Part shown: piece after piece, positions 29,570-36,814 of the stretch
How positions within the stretch are numbered: position 1 is the stretch's first letter
Layout: every line of letters begins with the position of its first letter
From: a virus
Length of the DNA stretch: 41,584 bases
Direction: 5' to 3' (one strand)
IMG/VR virus record: IMGVR_UViG_3300027806_000070
Location: 1-41,584 of that record
Notes under the pieces: generated by a model
The model's database searches: none
Seen by the model: the letters and a program-made list of their open reading frames with translations, nothing else
What the model was told of the DNA's origin: nothing
Translations under genes and position numbers: made by a program

Positions 29570-30272
29570 CGCGCTCTCTCCTTTCGGCTGCTTCGACTGC
29601 TGACCAGTACAGGTTGTAGTAGGCGTGGTCGAATGAAAAGCGCTTCATGTGCTTGACGAGAGCGCCAGTGTGTGCGTGAATAGGAATACCGGAGGCACGC
29701 ACCTTGCGGAAGAAGGCGATGTCCTCACCAATAAACTTCTCACCAGTCTCGTTGTTCTCGCCAAACCAGAAGTCGCCTGGGAACTTATCGTTTAGACGGT
29801 CAAGTACGCTCTTGTGCATGAGTACCAAGCCCATGCCTGCGTTGTCAATACGCACCAGTTGGTTGTGAGGGAGCGGGTGGAGGTACTTGATTTCATACTG
29901 AGTCTCACCCTCATTGAAGAGGACGGGCATCGGTTGCATCAGTGTGCCTTCGCTCTGCTTGGAGATGAAGTACACACCGCACACCACGGGACGAGCCAGC
30001 CTATCGGCTGAATCCCATAGTATCTCTAGCACTTCCTTCGTGAGCACGATGTCTGAGTCAACCCAGAGTGCCCAGTCGGTACCAACCTTGCCCCACATTT
30101 CGATGGCTGCTTGGCGTTGGCGTGCGATTTGATTACCCTGTACACGAATGGCGTTCGTGATACGAACCTCGCTGGTAATCATCGTGTAAACAAGACCCTC
30201 GGTAAACTTGCCGTCTGTGTTGCCGTTGTCGCACCAGATAACCGAGAGGCTTTCGTTTTTACCGTGAGCCAT
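29538..30272 (-). CDS. GT-A type glycosyltransferase (244 residues)
   Basis: ATG 30272. A GT-A fold core is visible: SLSVIWCDNG at the nucleotide-binding start, then TDWALWVDSDIVLTKE with the DxD motif Asp72-Ser73-Asp74, which coordinates the metal and nucleotide sugar. The middle GAGMGLVLMHKSVLDRL-type acceptor loop (here NAGMGLVLMHKSVLDRL) and the FIGEDIAFFRKVRASGIPIH segment are the usual features of actinophage glycosyltransferases. Targets could be host wall glycans, virion proteins or phage DNA. No nearby base-hydroxylase supports DNA as target. Confidence 0.8.
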   Translation of the reverse strand: MAHGKNESLSVIWCDNGNTDGKFTEGLVYTMITSEVRITNAIRVQGNQIARQRQAAIEMWGKVGTDWALWVDSDIVLTKEVLEILWDSADRLARPVVCGVYFISKQSEGTLMQPMPVLFNEGETQYEIKYLHPLPHNQLVRIDNAGMGLVLMHKSVLDRLNDKFPGDFWFGENNETGEKFIGEDIAFFRKVRASGIPIHAHTGALVKHMKRFSFDHAYYNLYWSAVEAAERRERDAKSADGEQA

Positions 30273-30639
30273 GGTCTAACTCCTTATCAAGAATCTTGTC
30301 TGACTGGTCAAGGATTTGCATAGAGGACTCGGCTACTTCCTTGAAGGTTTCAGCAATATATTTCAGTTGTTCTGCGAGGATGAACTTGTCTTCGGGTGTA
30401 CATCCGCAGTCGCTGAGTAGGTGGTCAGCCATTTGGCTAACATAATCAGCGAACTGGATTGACTCCAACCATACTTTGGAAGGGTCAAAGATTTTTGCTG
30501 TCGCTTCATCAATATGTTCCACAAGACTTGGAAGTTCATTCAGGATTGCTTCCTTCATCTCCGGTGGCATCGGTGCCTGCTCCATCGCTTGCCGAATCTC
30601 CTCTGGAGTAACCGACAGTGCCGACAGAAGCGAGTTCAT
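30259..30639 (-). CDS. Helical protein of unknown function (126 residues)
   Basis: I favour ATG 30639 (MNSLLSALSVTPEEIRQAM), because GAGGAG lies 5 bases upstream. ATG 30696 with GGAG is the alternative and adds a Lys/Arg-rich arm. The protein is acidic and helical, with two Cys (DCGC) in the middle and heptad-like C-terminal sequence (AESSMQILDQSDKILDKELD). No family is recognised. It overlaps the glycosyltransferase start by 14 bases and the gene upstream by about 100 bases. Confidence 0.5.
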   Translation of the reverse strand: MNSLLSALSVTPEEIRQAMEQAPMPPEMKEAILNELPSLVEHIDEATAKIFDPSKVWLESIQFADYVSQMADHLLSDCGCTPEDKFILAEQLKYIAETFKEVAESSMQILDQSDKILDKELDHGSR

Positions 30640-30862
30640 TCCACTCCTCTTCGGTAAGTTCTTGGAACTTCCCCGTTTCTTTCTCTTGCCAAACATAGGT
30701 TCTCCAACCAATAGTCCATAGGTAGTGCTTCGGTGTAAACGATAGGTGCTGTGTCATGTCCTCAACTAGAGGCTCTTTTGGTACTGCAATCTCTTTGTCG
30801 TCTTCTCTCGCAAGCATGTCGCCTGCGTTCTCAACTAATCTGAGTATCCATTTGTCGCTCAT
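30536..30862 (-). CDS. Small protein downstream of the helicase (108 residues)
   Basis: I use ATG 30862, which overlaps the helicase stop (ATGA); a longer frame upstream only repeats helicase sequence in another frame. The sequence begins MSDKWILRLVENAGDMLARE; the centre has HYLWTIGWRTYVWQEKETGK, a beta-rich segment, and the last 30 residues are Gly/Ser/Asp-rich. The overlap with the following gene falls in this tail. Unknown function; it is coupled to the helicase. Confidence 0.5.
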   Translation of the reverse strand: MSDKWILRLVENAGDMLAREDDKEIAVPKEPLVEDMTQHLSFTPKHYLWTIGWRTYVWQEKETGKFQELTEEEWNELASVGTVGYSRGDSASDGAGTDATGDEGSNPE

Positions 30863-31638
30863 GCTTGCATCAAATCCAAAATCTGCATACTTGCAGGCTC
30901 GTAGGACAACCACACAGGTGAAGCACCCGTGGCATCGGCTGGTCCATATCGGTTCTTTACAGCACACACACCCATAGATGCGATTTGTCCATGCACTGTG
31001 AGGATGAGAGATGGGGTCTGGGCTACCTTGCCATGCAACGAACTGCGTGGTGGGCATGGATTACCAGACACACCTTCGCTCGTATGATGGCAGACAACCA
31101 CCGCTGCACCCGTCTCTCGTGCCCACCACTTGAGTTCACGCATGAGGGTGCGTAGTCCGCCCCACTCATCTTGTCCGTCAAGGGTGACATCAACAGCGTT
31201 ATCCAGCACGATGAGTTCAACATCCCTGCCCAAGCGCTCACGCGCTGCAAGGATGGAATCCTCAACATCGCGGAGCGTTGGCGCTGAATCAAACTCCCAA
31301 TAGATGTGGTCAGAGGCGCGGAGCATTTGTCCTGCCCACTCTCTGTCCTGCTCCATCAAGGGTTCGACTTCTGACTGAGGCATGCCCGTAATCATCGCCA
31401 GCAAACGCAGACTCATCGTGTGAGAGTGCGTGTCTGCTGAGATATACAGCGTTGGAACGCGAGCGCGAACAGCAAGGGACAGCGCCAGGGTGGACTTACC
31501 AGCGCCTGGCGGTCCCGCAATCATGCTGACTTCGCCCCGTCTAAACGCTATCTGCTGCGCTGCAAAGGTGTGCCACACTGTTGGAAGCGTTGCACCGCCT
31601 GTCGAGGCAGTCTTGATAGCACGGGATAGTAGGCGCAT
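30859..31638 (-). CDS. DnaB/RecA-type replicative helicase (259 residues)
   Basis: ATG 31638. Walker A AGPPGAGKST (41-50), Walker B ELIVLDNAVD (141-150), then TGAAVVVCHHTSEGV, the DnaB/RecA motif-3 His region, and SSLHGKVAQTPSLIL. It is shorter than a full DnaB and lacks the N-terminal domain, so it resembles the RepA/gp4-like stand-alone ATPase of phages (AAA_25/DnaB_C). It is probably the fork helicase together with the split primase. A GTTTAGAC-type site lies inside, read as Phe-Arg-Arg. Confidence 0.82.
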   Translation of the reverse strand: MRLLSRAIKTASTGGATLPTVWHTFAAQQIAFRRGEVSMIAGPPGAGKSTLALSLAVRARVPTLYISADTHSHTMSLRLLAMITGMPQSEVEPLMEQDREWAGQMLRASDHIYWEFDSAPTLRDVEDSILAARERLGRDVELIVLDNAVDVTLDGQDEWGGLRTLMRELKWWARETGAAVVVCHHTSEGVSGNPCPPRSSLHGKVAQTPSLILTVHGQIASMGVCAVKNRYGPADATGASPVWLSYEPASMQILDLMQA

Positions 31639-31641
31639 TGG

Positions 31642-32061
31642 CTATGCGTTCTGCCTGTTCTTGCATGCTGAACCTTGTGGGCGTGGGCATGCGAAGAAGG
31701 CGCGGTATGGCTTGCCTGTTGACTTGCTGATACCAGCAGGAACGAGGCGCATTGGACCAGCACCGCAGGTGCACTCAGGCGCTCCATTGCCAGGGGATGG
31801 TGGAGTTGGTGCGTAGTTGTGTGCAGGCTGTGTAGGTGTGACCACCTGTGCATTTGGAAACGCGTTCTGTACAGCCTCAACCGCCTTAGCAGTTCCAGCC
31901 ATGTTCTCAGTTGTCTGCTCTAGGTCAAGCAGTGCAGTGAGTCGAAGGGTGATGCCATCAAGGAGGACATCGAGTTCCTCCGGTGTGTTTGCACGAAGGT
32001 TTATCAACATCCCATCGCGCTTGGTCTTCCAGTTGATTTGGATTGCTGAGTTCTCACTCAT
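31642..32061 (-). CDS. Zinc-ribbon protein, probable DNA-binding accessory (139 residues)
   Basis: ATG 32061. The N-terminal half (MSENSAIQINWKTKRDGMLINLRANTP) is a short alpha/beta domain with a helical AELDVLLDGITLRL-like stretch. A Pro-rich linker (TPTQPAHNYAPTPPSPG) joins a C-terminal ribbon: CTCGAGPMRLVPAGISKSTG then FACPRPQGSAC, with Cys-x-Cys and C ... C pairs, as in topoisomerase-type zinc ribbons. A similar protein follows the RecB-like nuclease in other actinophages. Single-strand DNA binding is the likeliest role, by inference. Confidence 0.6.
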   Translation of the reverse strand: MSENSAIQINWKTKRDGMLINLRANTPEELDVLLDGITLRLTALLDLEQTTENMAGTAKAVEAVQNAFPNAQVVTPTQPAHNYAPTPPSPGNGAPECTCGAGPMRLVPAGISKSTGKPYRAFFACPRPQGSACKNRQNA

Positions 32062-32902
32062 CCGTGTTATCTCCTAGTTCGGGGTAGAGGTGTGAGTCTT
32101 TGCCGTTGACTGCGTAGCATGCGTGGTTGACTGAACATGTCCCACACAGGAAGCCTGGCTGTGGGATGAAGATGTTGTTGTCAACTGCAATCTTGAAGCC
32201 CTTGACTTGGCTTGCCAAGCGTGGCTCGGTGTAGTGCGAGAGGTTTGCTGGCTCGGTCAGTTCGCCTGTCCGTGCCATGAAGTACGCTCCCTTGGTAGGT
32301 CGCACACCCCACAACTTCTCACATAGCACCGCATAGGTACCCAACTGAGTGTTGGCTACGGGTGCTTTGGTTGAGGTCTTGATGTCTATGACGACAAGTT
32401 CCCCCGCTGGTGAAACCATGAGCCTGTCGAGAAAGCCCCTCATGGGCACTCCCCCTACCTCGGCACTGAGTTCTGTTTCAACGGCGTACTCGCCAGAGGG
32501 TGTCTGATAGGGAACGAACCCGCTGACCTCCCGCCATTGAATCCAGAAGTCCACCATCTTGGGTCCATTGTCAAGCCACCACGAGGCATCCTCCTTGTTG
32601 GGATATGCCTTGCTCGCCCTACCTCCGGCACGAAACGGCATGCCGTTGTTGTCCTTCTCGTAGTTAGCGTTCCAGCGGGCGTTGAACACAGCCGATGGGT
32701 CGAAACTACCGAGCAGGGAGGGAAGGGTGGTGTCGTAGATTTCAGTCGCCTCGTGTACAGCCTTACCCCCTACAAGCCAGTAGGCGGGGTTCTGCGGGAC
32801 ATTCTGAATACGGGTGAGGTAATATGACCAACCGCAGTTGAGCCATGTGGACATGGCGCTGTGGCTGATATACGGCTTACCCGTCTTTTCTTCGAGAGAC
32901 AT
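32054..32902 (-). CDS. RecB/Cas4-like PD-(D/E)XK nuclease (282 residues)
   Basis: I choose ATG 32902 (MSLEEKTGKPYISHSAMSTW), because AAGGAAGTTAT precedes it; ATG 32917 adds five residues. The N-terminal Cys23 (LNCGW) and C-terminal Cys253, Cys256 and Cys262 (CGTCSVNHAC) form the four-Cys set of an iron-sulphur nuclease of the AddB/Cas4 type. The nuclease core has Asp159 (GFLDR) and VVIDIKTSTK with Asp173 and Lys175. It probably resects or degrades DNA ends during recombination or take-over. First gene of the leftward early operon. Confidence 0.85.
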   Translation of the reverse strand: MSLEEKTGKPYISHSAMSTWLNCGWSYYLTRIQNVPQNPAYWLVGGKAVHEATEIYDTTLPSLLGSFDPSAVFNARWNANYEKDNNGMPFRAGGRASKAYPNKEDASWWLDNGPKMVDFWIQWREVSGFVPYQTPSGEYAVETELSAEVGGVPMRGFLDRLMVSPAGELVVIDIKTSTKAPVANTQLGTYAVLCEKLWGVRPTKGAYFMARTGELTEPANLSHYTEPRLASQVKGFKIAVDNNIFIPQPGFLCGTCSVNHACYAVNGKDSHLYPELGDNTDE

Positions 32903-32979
32903 ATAACTTCCTTTCAATAGAGGAGTTTACTACACAATGTCTCTTCTATCCTGCGACACGCCGAGGGTGAATTACAAAT

Positions 32980-33008
32980 TTGTGCTTCAGCCTGTTCGTC
33001 ACTATAAT
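32980..33008 (+). promoter_or_regulatory. Promoter for the small rightward gene pair
   Basis: TTGTGC (32980-32985), a 17-base spacer and a perfect TATAAT (33003-33008). Start near 33015, ATG at 33035. No strong promoter for the leftward operon was recognised in the 32918-32980 interval. Confidence 0.6.
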
Positions 33009-33034
33009 CCTGTTCGTGAGAACGGGTAAAGTGT

Positions 33035-33253
33035 ATGCGTAGGCGTGAGCCGGAGCATACAGAGCCTGTTGCGAAGGCTGATTATAGGGGCGTGCCAACG
33101 CACGCCTGCCCTTGTGGGTGTGCAATGATGCGTATTTCTTGCATGTTTGATGAGGGAGAAGTAGTTTTTTATTTGCTTGATGCAGAGTGCTATGAGTGTG
33201 GCGCACTGCTGACAGCACCGACACCGATTGATAATGACCATGCCGATATATGA
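33035..33253 (+). CDS. Small Cys-rich protein (72 residues)
   Basis: ATG 33035. Two Cys pairs can form a ribbon: CPCGCAMMRISC (25-36) and CYECG (53-57), with an acidic C-terminus. There is no clear ribosome site. It overlaps the FmdB-like gene by 14 bases. The pair is an isolated rightward unit between two leftward operons, with its own promoter and terminator, so it is probably expressed independently. Family not recognised. Confidence 0.6.
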   Translation: MRRREPEHTEPVAKADYRGVPTHACPCGCAMMRISCMFDEGEVVFYLLDAECYECGALLTAPTPIDNDHADI

Positions 33254-33410
33254 GTTCAAGTGCCTCATCTGCAATAGCCAGTACGAGGTGATGCGGGAGA
33301 TGGGCGAGGAGCGCCAGCCTGTGTGTTGTGGTATAAGCATGGAGAGAGTCTGGTCTGCCCCTGGGATAATCTTCAAGGGTCCAGGGTTTTACAAGACCGA
33401 CAATAGGTAG
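33240..33410 (+). CDS. FmdB-type zinc ribbon protein (56 residues)
   Basis: I choose ATG 33240, giving the canonical start MPIYEFKCLICNSQYEVMRE, over the upstream ATG at 33228. The Cys pair (KCLIC) is followed by PVCCGISMERVWSAPGIIFKGPGFYKTD. This is the CxxC_CxxC_SSSS (FmdB) regulatory-type zinc ribbon, usually 60-110 residues and of unknown mechanism. Here the second pair is CC (not C-x2-C), a reduced ribbon. Confidence 0.8.
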   Translation: MPIYEFKCLICNSQYEVMREMGEERQPVCCGISMERVWSAPGIIFKGPGFYKTDNR

Positions 33411-33463
33411 TAATCTGTACCCGCTGGTATGTCGGGGAAAGCATGCCAGTTGGGGAAGAAAAC

Positions 33464-33513
33464 AAAAAAAGCCCCCGCCTTTCAAGATTTCTCTTGAGAA
33501 GCGGGGGTCTTTG
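33464..33513. terminator. Strong bidirectional terminator at the end of the late operon
   Basis: CCCCCGCCTTTCAAG (33472-33486) pairs with CTTGAGAAGCGGGGG (33493-33507), 15 pairs with one mismatch and one wobble, closing a 6-base loop. The left flank is A7 (33464-33470), giving a U-tract for minus-strand RNA; the right flank TCTTTG serves plus-strand RNA weakly. It ends the leftward late block and the small rightward pair. Confidence 0.9.
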
Positions 33514-33527
33514 TATGTCTAAACTAA

Positions 33528-33710
33528 CTACTTTACTCTGCCGAACTCCGGCGCAGATGGGTCAAGCCACTTGAGAACAGGTCCAAGAAAACCCGCTAAA
33601 GCGGCAGTACCTAGCACTTTCAGGTCAGTCTCACCAGCGAGGTAGAGAGCGATGGCTGCAGCAGCAGAGGCACGGAACCAAGTGAGGGATACTTGCTTTA
33701 GTACTTCCAT
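33528..33710 (-). CDS. Putative holin (60 residues)
   Basis: ATG 33710, immediately after the endolysin stop (TAAATG). A hydrophobic stretch (WFRASAAAAIALYLAGET) and a second one (VLGTAALAGFLGPVLKWL) give two possible membrane helices joined by a short polar turn, with a charged C-terminus. Such a small two-helix protein behind an endolysin is most simply a holin or its partner. It is the last gene before the terminator. Confidence 0.65.
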   Translation of the reverse strand: MEVLKQVSLTWFRASAAAAIALYLAGETDLKVLGTAALAGFLGPVLKWLDPSAPEFGRVK

Positions 33711-34208
33711 TTACTTACCTTTCTTTTTGGTCTTGCGAATCGGGCGCGAAGGAAACCTTGCGGGTTTCTTAGAGCGCGGTGTGCTGAGTCCAGCCAGCAC
33801 CTGATTTACAAGTTTGGGTTCGTTCCTCCACCAGAACCAAGGGCTTGTGTCATTGGCTCGCTCTGGCTTGATGGAGATGTGGAGGTGTTTGTTGTGCGGA
33901 TTGTTACCTGTGTACTTTCTTTCACCCAACCGCTTGGACCAAATCTTTCCATTGAAGATGAGATATGAAACTCGGTCATCCTCTTTGAGATGCTTATAGA
34001 TTTCTTTACAGTCAATACCGTTCTTTGGGTCATGGGTCAAATCTACCGCAAGTCCGGTGTTGTGGTCTGAGTTAGGACTTTGTTTGAAATGAGCAGTGGA
34101 AGGGAGCAACCCGTCTGATGCCTTCTTGCGTAGTGGTGCAAGAGCAGTCGCCTGGCGTAGCACGGCTAATGCAGCAGGGCTGGCAACTTTGGCAAGGGGT
34201 TTCTTCAT
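33711..34208 (-). CDS. Endolysin, M15-type L-alanyl/D-alanyl peptidase (165 residues)
   Basis: ATG 34208. The zinc site of the M15/VanY-like family is complete: DHNTGLAVDLTHD with His49 and Asp56 (H-x3-G-x-A-x-D pattern written as H-N-T-G-L-A-V-D), and NKHLHIS with His108 and His110. It cuts cross-links or stem peptides of peptidoglycan. The N-terminus is Ala/Lys-rich without a signal peptide, so it needs a holin. The C-terminal 25 residues are strongly basic (RKTKKKGK) and may bind the wall; no separate binding domain is present. Confidence 0.88.
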   Translation of the reverse strand: MKKPLAKVASPAALAVLRQATALAPLRKKASDGLLPSTAHFKQSPNSDHNTGLAVDLTHDPKNGIDCKEIYKHLKEDDRVSYLIFNGKIWSKRLGERKYTGNNPHNKHLHISIKPERANDTSPWFWWRNEPKLVNQVLAGLSTPRSKKPARFPSRPIRKTKKKGK

Positions 34209-34214
34209 GGATGC

Positions 34215-34418
34215 TCACTTCCTTAGAACTTCTTTTACTAAATCGGTTAGAATGTCCACCTTCTCTTCAAGATGGTTTACCTTGTCCTTGAGGCTTGACC
34301 CGCCGTTGGGTTTGAGTTCGGACAAGTAGTGTTTAGTCAGGTGCTTTACTCCCATGGCAGCAGCGCCAATGAGTGTTGTTACAGAGACGGCTAATCCAGC
34401 CCAATCAGCAGGTGACAT
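34215..34418 (-). CDS. Small membrane protein, possible holin-like or spanin-type (67 residues)
   Basis: ATG 34418. A single hydrophobic helix (WAGLAVSVTTLIGAAAMGV) is followed by a coiled coil (LKDKVNHLEEKVDILTDLVK). One membrane helix plus a coiled coil fits small holin or holin-regulator proteins of Gram-positive phages. Together with the 60-residue protein the lysis cassette would have two membrane partners. The call is from topology and position. Confidence 0.65.
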   Translation of the reverse strand: MSPADWAGLAVSVTTLIGAAAMGVKHLTKHYLSELKPNGGSSLKDKVNHLEEKVDILTDLVKEVLRK

Positions 34419-34437
34419 TGCGGTATTCCCTTTGTGT

Positions 34438-36405
34438 TTAGACGACAGTACGAGCGATTACTTGAATGATTCCACCGTAGCCGGAGAAGTTGGCGTTCGG
34501 TGGTGAGGTGCGGGTGAAAGTCACCTGCTCCACCACTGCCTCTGTGGGTTCACCACCGGCAGTGAAATCTTGAATAACTAGAGACTCACCCTGTGCTTCA
34601 AGTTGCTCCAGTGATTGGAGTCTTGCAAGGGCATAGCCTTCAAATCCTATGATTTGTCGGTTGCGGTCAGTCTCTTTATCAAAGCAGAAAATAGGAATCT
34701 GTAACACACGAGCACGGGTAGGAGTAGGAAGAGCCTTGACAGAGTAGCCAAGAAGCACAGCGCCAGTCGTAGCATCCGTATCACTACGGTTGAGCCTAAA
34801 GGTGAATTGCGCCTCAGCAGTAACATCGCTGAAAACCGATGCAAGGTCGTAGTCAAACTGTTGTGTGGTCCCTTCTTGAACAGTCTTGAAGGCTTCATTG
34901 ACACCATCAAGGGTGCGGAAGATGTCAACATCTCCACCGATAGCACCATCGAATCTAAGTTTTATGCGCTTCCACGCCTTGTTCTCAAAGGTGTCGAAGC
35001 GGATAATACCCGTGGTTATTTCACCAGACTCTACTAAATTACTAGCGCTTTCAATCCAAAGCCCAGAATCTTCAACCGTAAAAGCCTTGCGATTATCTGG
35101 AAGTGTTGCGATGGACCAGACAGCACCAGTGGTGCCGGTGGCGTAGATGTCTTTGGCATAAGCGTATCCGCCCGTCGAAAGCGGGGAGCCTAAATTGAAC
35201 CTGATAAGACCAGAGGCTCCGCCAACTCCAGCAGCAACGCCAGCCCATACATACTCGTTGCGGGCAGTAAAAGCATAGATTCGCGTGGCTGTCTCAAATA
35301 TAATGGGTCCATAAGAGAGATTGGCATTGTCATCAGATACGGCAACGCGGACTCCCTGGCTTGTTCCTATCATCACAAAGGTTCCCAAATAGCCATACAT
35401 GGCTGTGAGAATCTCACCTCGTGGCAAGATAAGAACGGTAGTCATAGTGCTTAGTGCACCGTTGTTATCTACCGTAATCTTGAAAGCCAAGCCCTGGTCG
35501 CCTGAGTATCCACCAACATAGATAGCACCACTAGATTCTGTTATGGATGTAAAAGTAAAGCCGATAGGAAGTGTTGCTGAACCGTTGATTGCGGTGAGTG
35601 TACTGATATTTATGGAAGAACCAGTATTCCTGTTTATTTCATAAACAAATGTATTCTTGTTTACATCAGAAAATGCCAAGATAAAGCGTTGCTTGACATA
35701 TCCTATCTGGGCAACAGCAGCATTGGCTGAGTTGATGGCATAGTCCTGATGCAAGGCGGGTGTTCCTTCATCGAAGGAGTAACGCCATACCTTGGTTGGA
35801 GTAACCATCATGAGGTCGTTACCGCCCATGGTAGCCCAAAGAATTGTCTCGGTAATCTGAGTGTTGTTGATGATGGTCGTCTCTTGACCGTCAGAGATGC
35901 GGATGCGAAGAACGCGGATGGTTTCCGTTGATGCACCCGTCACCTTGATGAGGTAGTCAACACCGGCAATGGTTGTAGAGAACACTCCTGAGCGCGATGA
36001 CGAACCTTCCTGAAGGTTAGTAGTGCGAAGTAGTTTGAGTTCTCCTGGCTCCCAGATGTCAATACCTACGCTGTCGAAGTAGCGGAAACGAACTTCCTCT
36101 GGGGTTCCAACAATGGGTTCTTGATATGTGGTGCCAGCACCAAGGTGAAAAGATGATTGTGAGCGAATCCAATAACCTGAACCAGAGAGTGACTGCTCAC
36201 CTGGGTCACGGGAGTTATCGAAGCGTTGGGTACGGAACTCTGCCGTCTGCCTACGGTAGGGGGTGTTATCCGTGATGGCATAAATAAACGGCAGGGTTCC
36301 AATAGCAACATCGAACTTGTAGGTGGTTGGGTCATAGTATGCAGATGCGCGACCCGACAGGTCGATGATTACGCGTTCAGATATATCCGGTGGTCTGCTT
36401 GACAT
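34438..36405 (-). CDS. Tail protein with propeller-like repeats (655 residues)
   Basis: ATG 36405 after AGGAGCATA. The first 100 residues have a beta-rich N-terminal region; residues about 150-470 show repeated strand-rich segments of about 45 residues (YLIKVTGAST..., DLMMVTPTKVWRY, FILAFSDVNKNTFVYEI, AIYVGGYSGDQGLAFKI), as in a beta-propeller. The C-terminal part has a jelly-roll-like domain and a long final strand segment. It ends at TAA inside a GTTTAGAC-type site. The size and place, next to adhesins and lysis genes, suggest a tail nozzle or hub protein. No enzymatic motif is visible. Confidence 0.65.
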   Translation of the reverse strand: MSSRPPDISERVIIDLSGRASAYYDPTTYKFDVAIGTLPFIYAITDNTPYRRQTAEFRTQRFDNSRDPGEQSLSGSGYWIRSQSSFHLGAGTTYQEPIVGTPEEVRFRYFDSVGIDIWEPGELKLLRTTNLQEGSSSRSGVFSTTIAGVDYLIKVTGASTETIRVLRIRISDGQETTIINNTQITETILWATMGGNDLMMVTPTKVWRYSFDEGTPALHQDYAINSANAAVAQIGYVKQRFILAFSDVNKNTFVYEINRNTGSSINISTLTAINGSATLPIGFTFTSITESSGAIYVGGYSGDQGLAFKITVDNNGALSTMTTVLILPRGEILTAMYGYLGTFVMIGTSQGVRVAVSDDNANLSYGPIIFETATRIYAFTARNEYVWAGVAAGVGGASGLIRFNLGSPLSTGGYAYAKDIYATGTTGAVWSIATLPDNRKAFTVEDSGLWIESASNLVESGEITTGIIRFDTFENKAWKRIKLRFDGAIGGDVDIFRTLDGVNEAFKTVQEGTTQQFDYDLASVFSDVTAEAQFTFRLNRSDTDATTGAVLLGYSVKALPTPTRARVLQIPIFCFDKETDRNRQIIGFEGYALARLQSLEQLEAQGESLVIQDFTAGGEPTEAVVEQVTFTRTSPPNANFSGYGGIIQVIARTVV

Positions 36406-36433
36406 TATGCTCCTGTTTAGACGGTTGAATTAT

Positions 36434-36805
36434 TTAGTTCTGTACTGCTACCCAGTTCTGGGCATCTTCATCCCAGGTGTACATTCCGCCATCCGCTGGA
36501 TACTGGGCAGGCGCTTCCCAGAGGCAGGACTCTTCGTTCAAGAGCCAACTCGCAAAGGGCTTGGGCGGGATGAAAGCATCACGCGCCTCGTCGTAGGTGT
36601 AGCCGATGCCAGCGTAGTTCTTGCGAAAGGGTGTGCCACCTGATGAGTGGACACCGCCAGAGGTGTTGTAGGAAGTGCGCTTGCAGACCTGACCTCGGAA
36701 CTCGCCATACCACTGTTCCCAGTTGATGCCGTCTTGTCCCTCGTCCTTGCCTACAATGACTTCGGTGACGGTGTTGTTGCCGTCAAGGAATGCGTAGTGT
36801 GCCAT
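36434..36805 (-). CDS. Tail-associated protein of the MAHYA type (123 residues)
   Basis: ATG 36805. MAHYAFLDGNNTVTEVIVGK at the start, then GQVCKRTSYNTSGGVH and KNYAGIGYTYDEARDAFIPP, and PAQYPADGGMYTWDEDAQNW at the end. This arrangement is a well-known small protein of environmental phages, encoded beside tail fibres. It is beta-rich and soluble. Function is unknown; a fibre-cap or assembly role is inferred from its neighbours. Confidence 0.75.
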   Translation of the reverse strand: MAHYAFLDGNNTVTEVIVGKDEGQDGINWEQWYGEFRGQVCKRTSYNTSGGVHSSGGTPFRKNYAGIGYTYDEARDAFIPPKPFASWLLNEESCLWEAPAQYPADGGMYTWDEDAQNWVAVQN

Positions 36806-36814
36806 TGATACTCC

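Larger units (their letters stand above)
20527..31546. repeat. Dispersed GTTTAGAC motif, dense early-region copies
   Basis: In this interval the exact octamer is at 20527, 20661, 21328, 21507, 21933, 22154, 23120, 23606, 23649, 23683, 25017, 26520, 26816, 26881, 27808, 28758, 29086, 29483 and 29790 (plus orientation), and as GTCTAAAC at 21096, 21687, 22335, 22499, 24191, 26057 and 31539. Outside it: 1576, 2484, 7475, 12971, 18270, 34436, 36415 (plus) and 13415, 13889, 33517 (reverse). The related GTTTACAC is at 11249, 22573, 23846, 24722, 25226 and 26199, and reversed at 1880, 9035, 28132, 30184 and 30733. Confidence 0.85.

Noticed and set aside
32946-33485. 179-residue minus-strand frame over the small gene pair
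   Set aside because: It covers the FmdB-type gene, a good promoter and the terminator, lacks a ribosome site and looks random (His/Tyr/Leu-rich).
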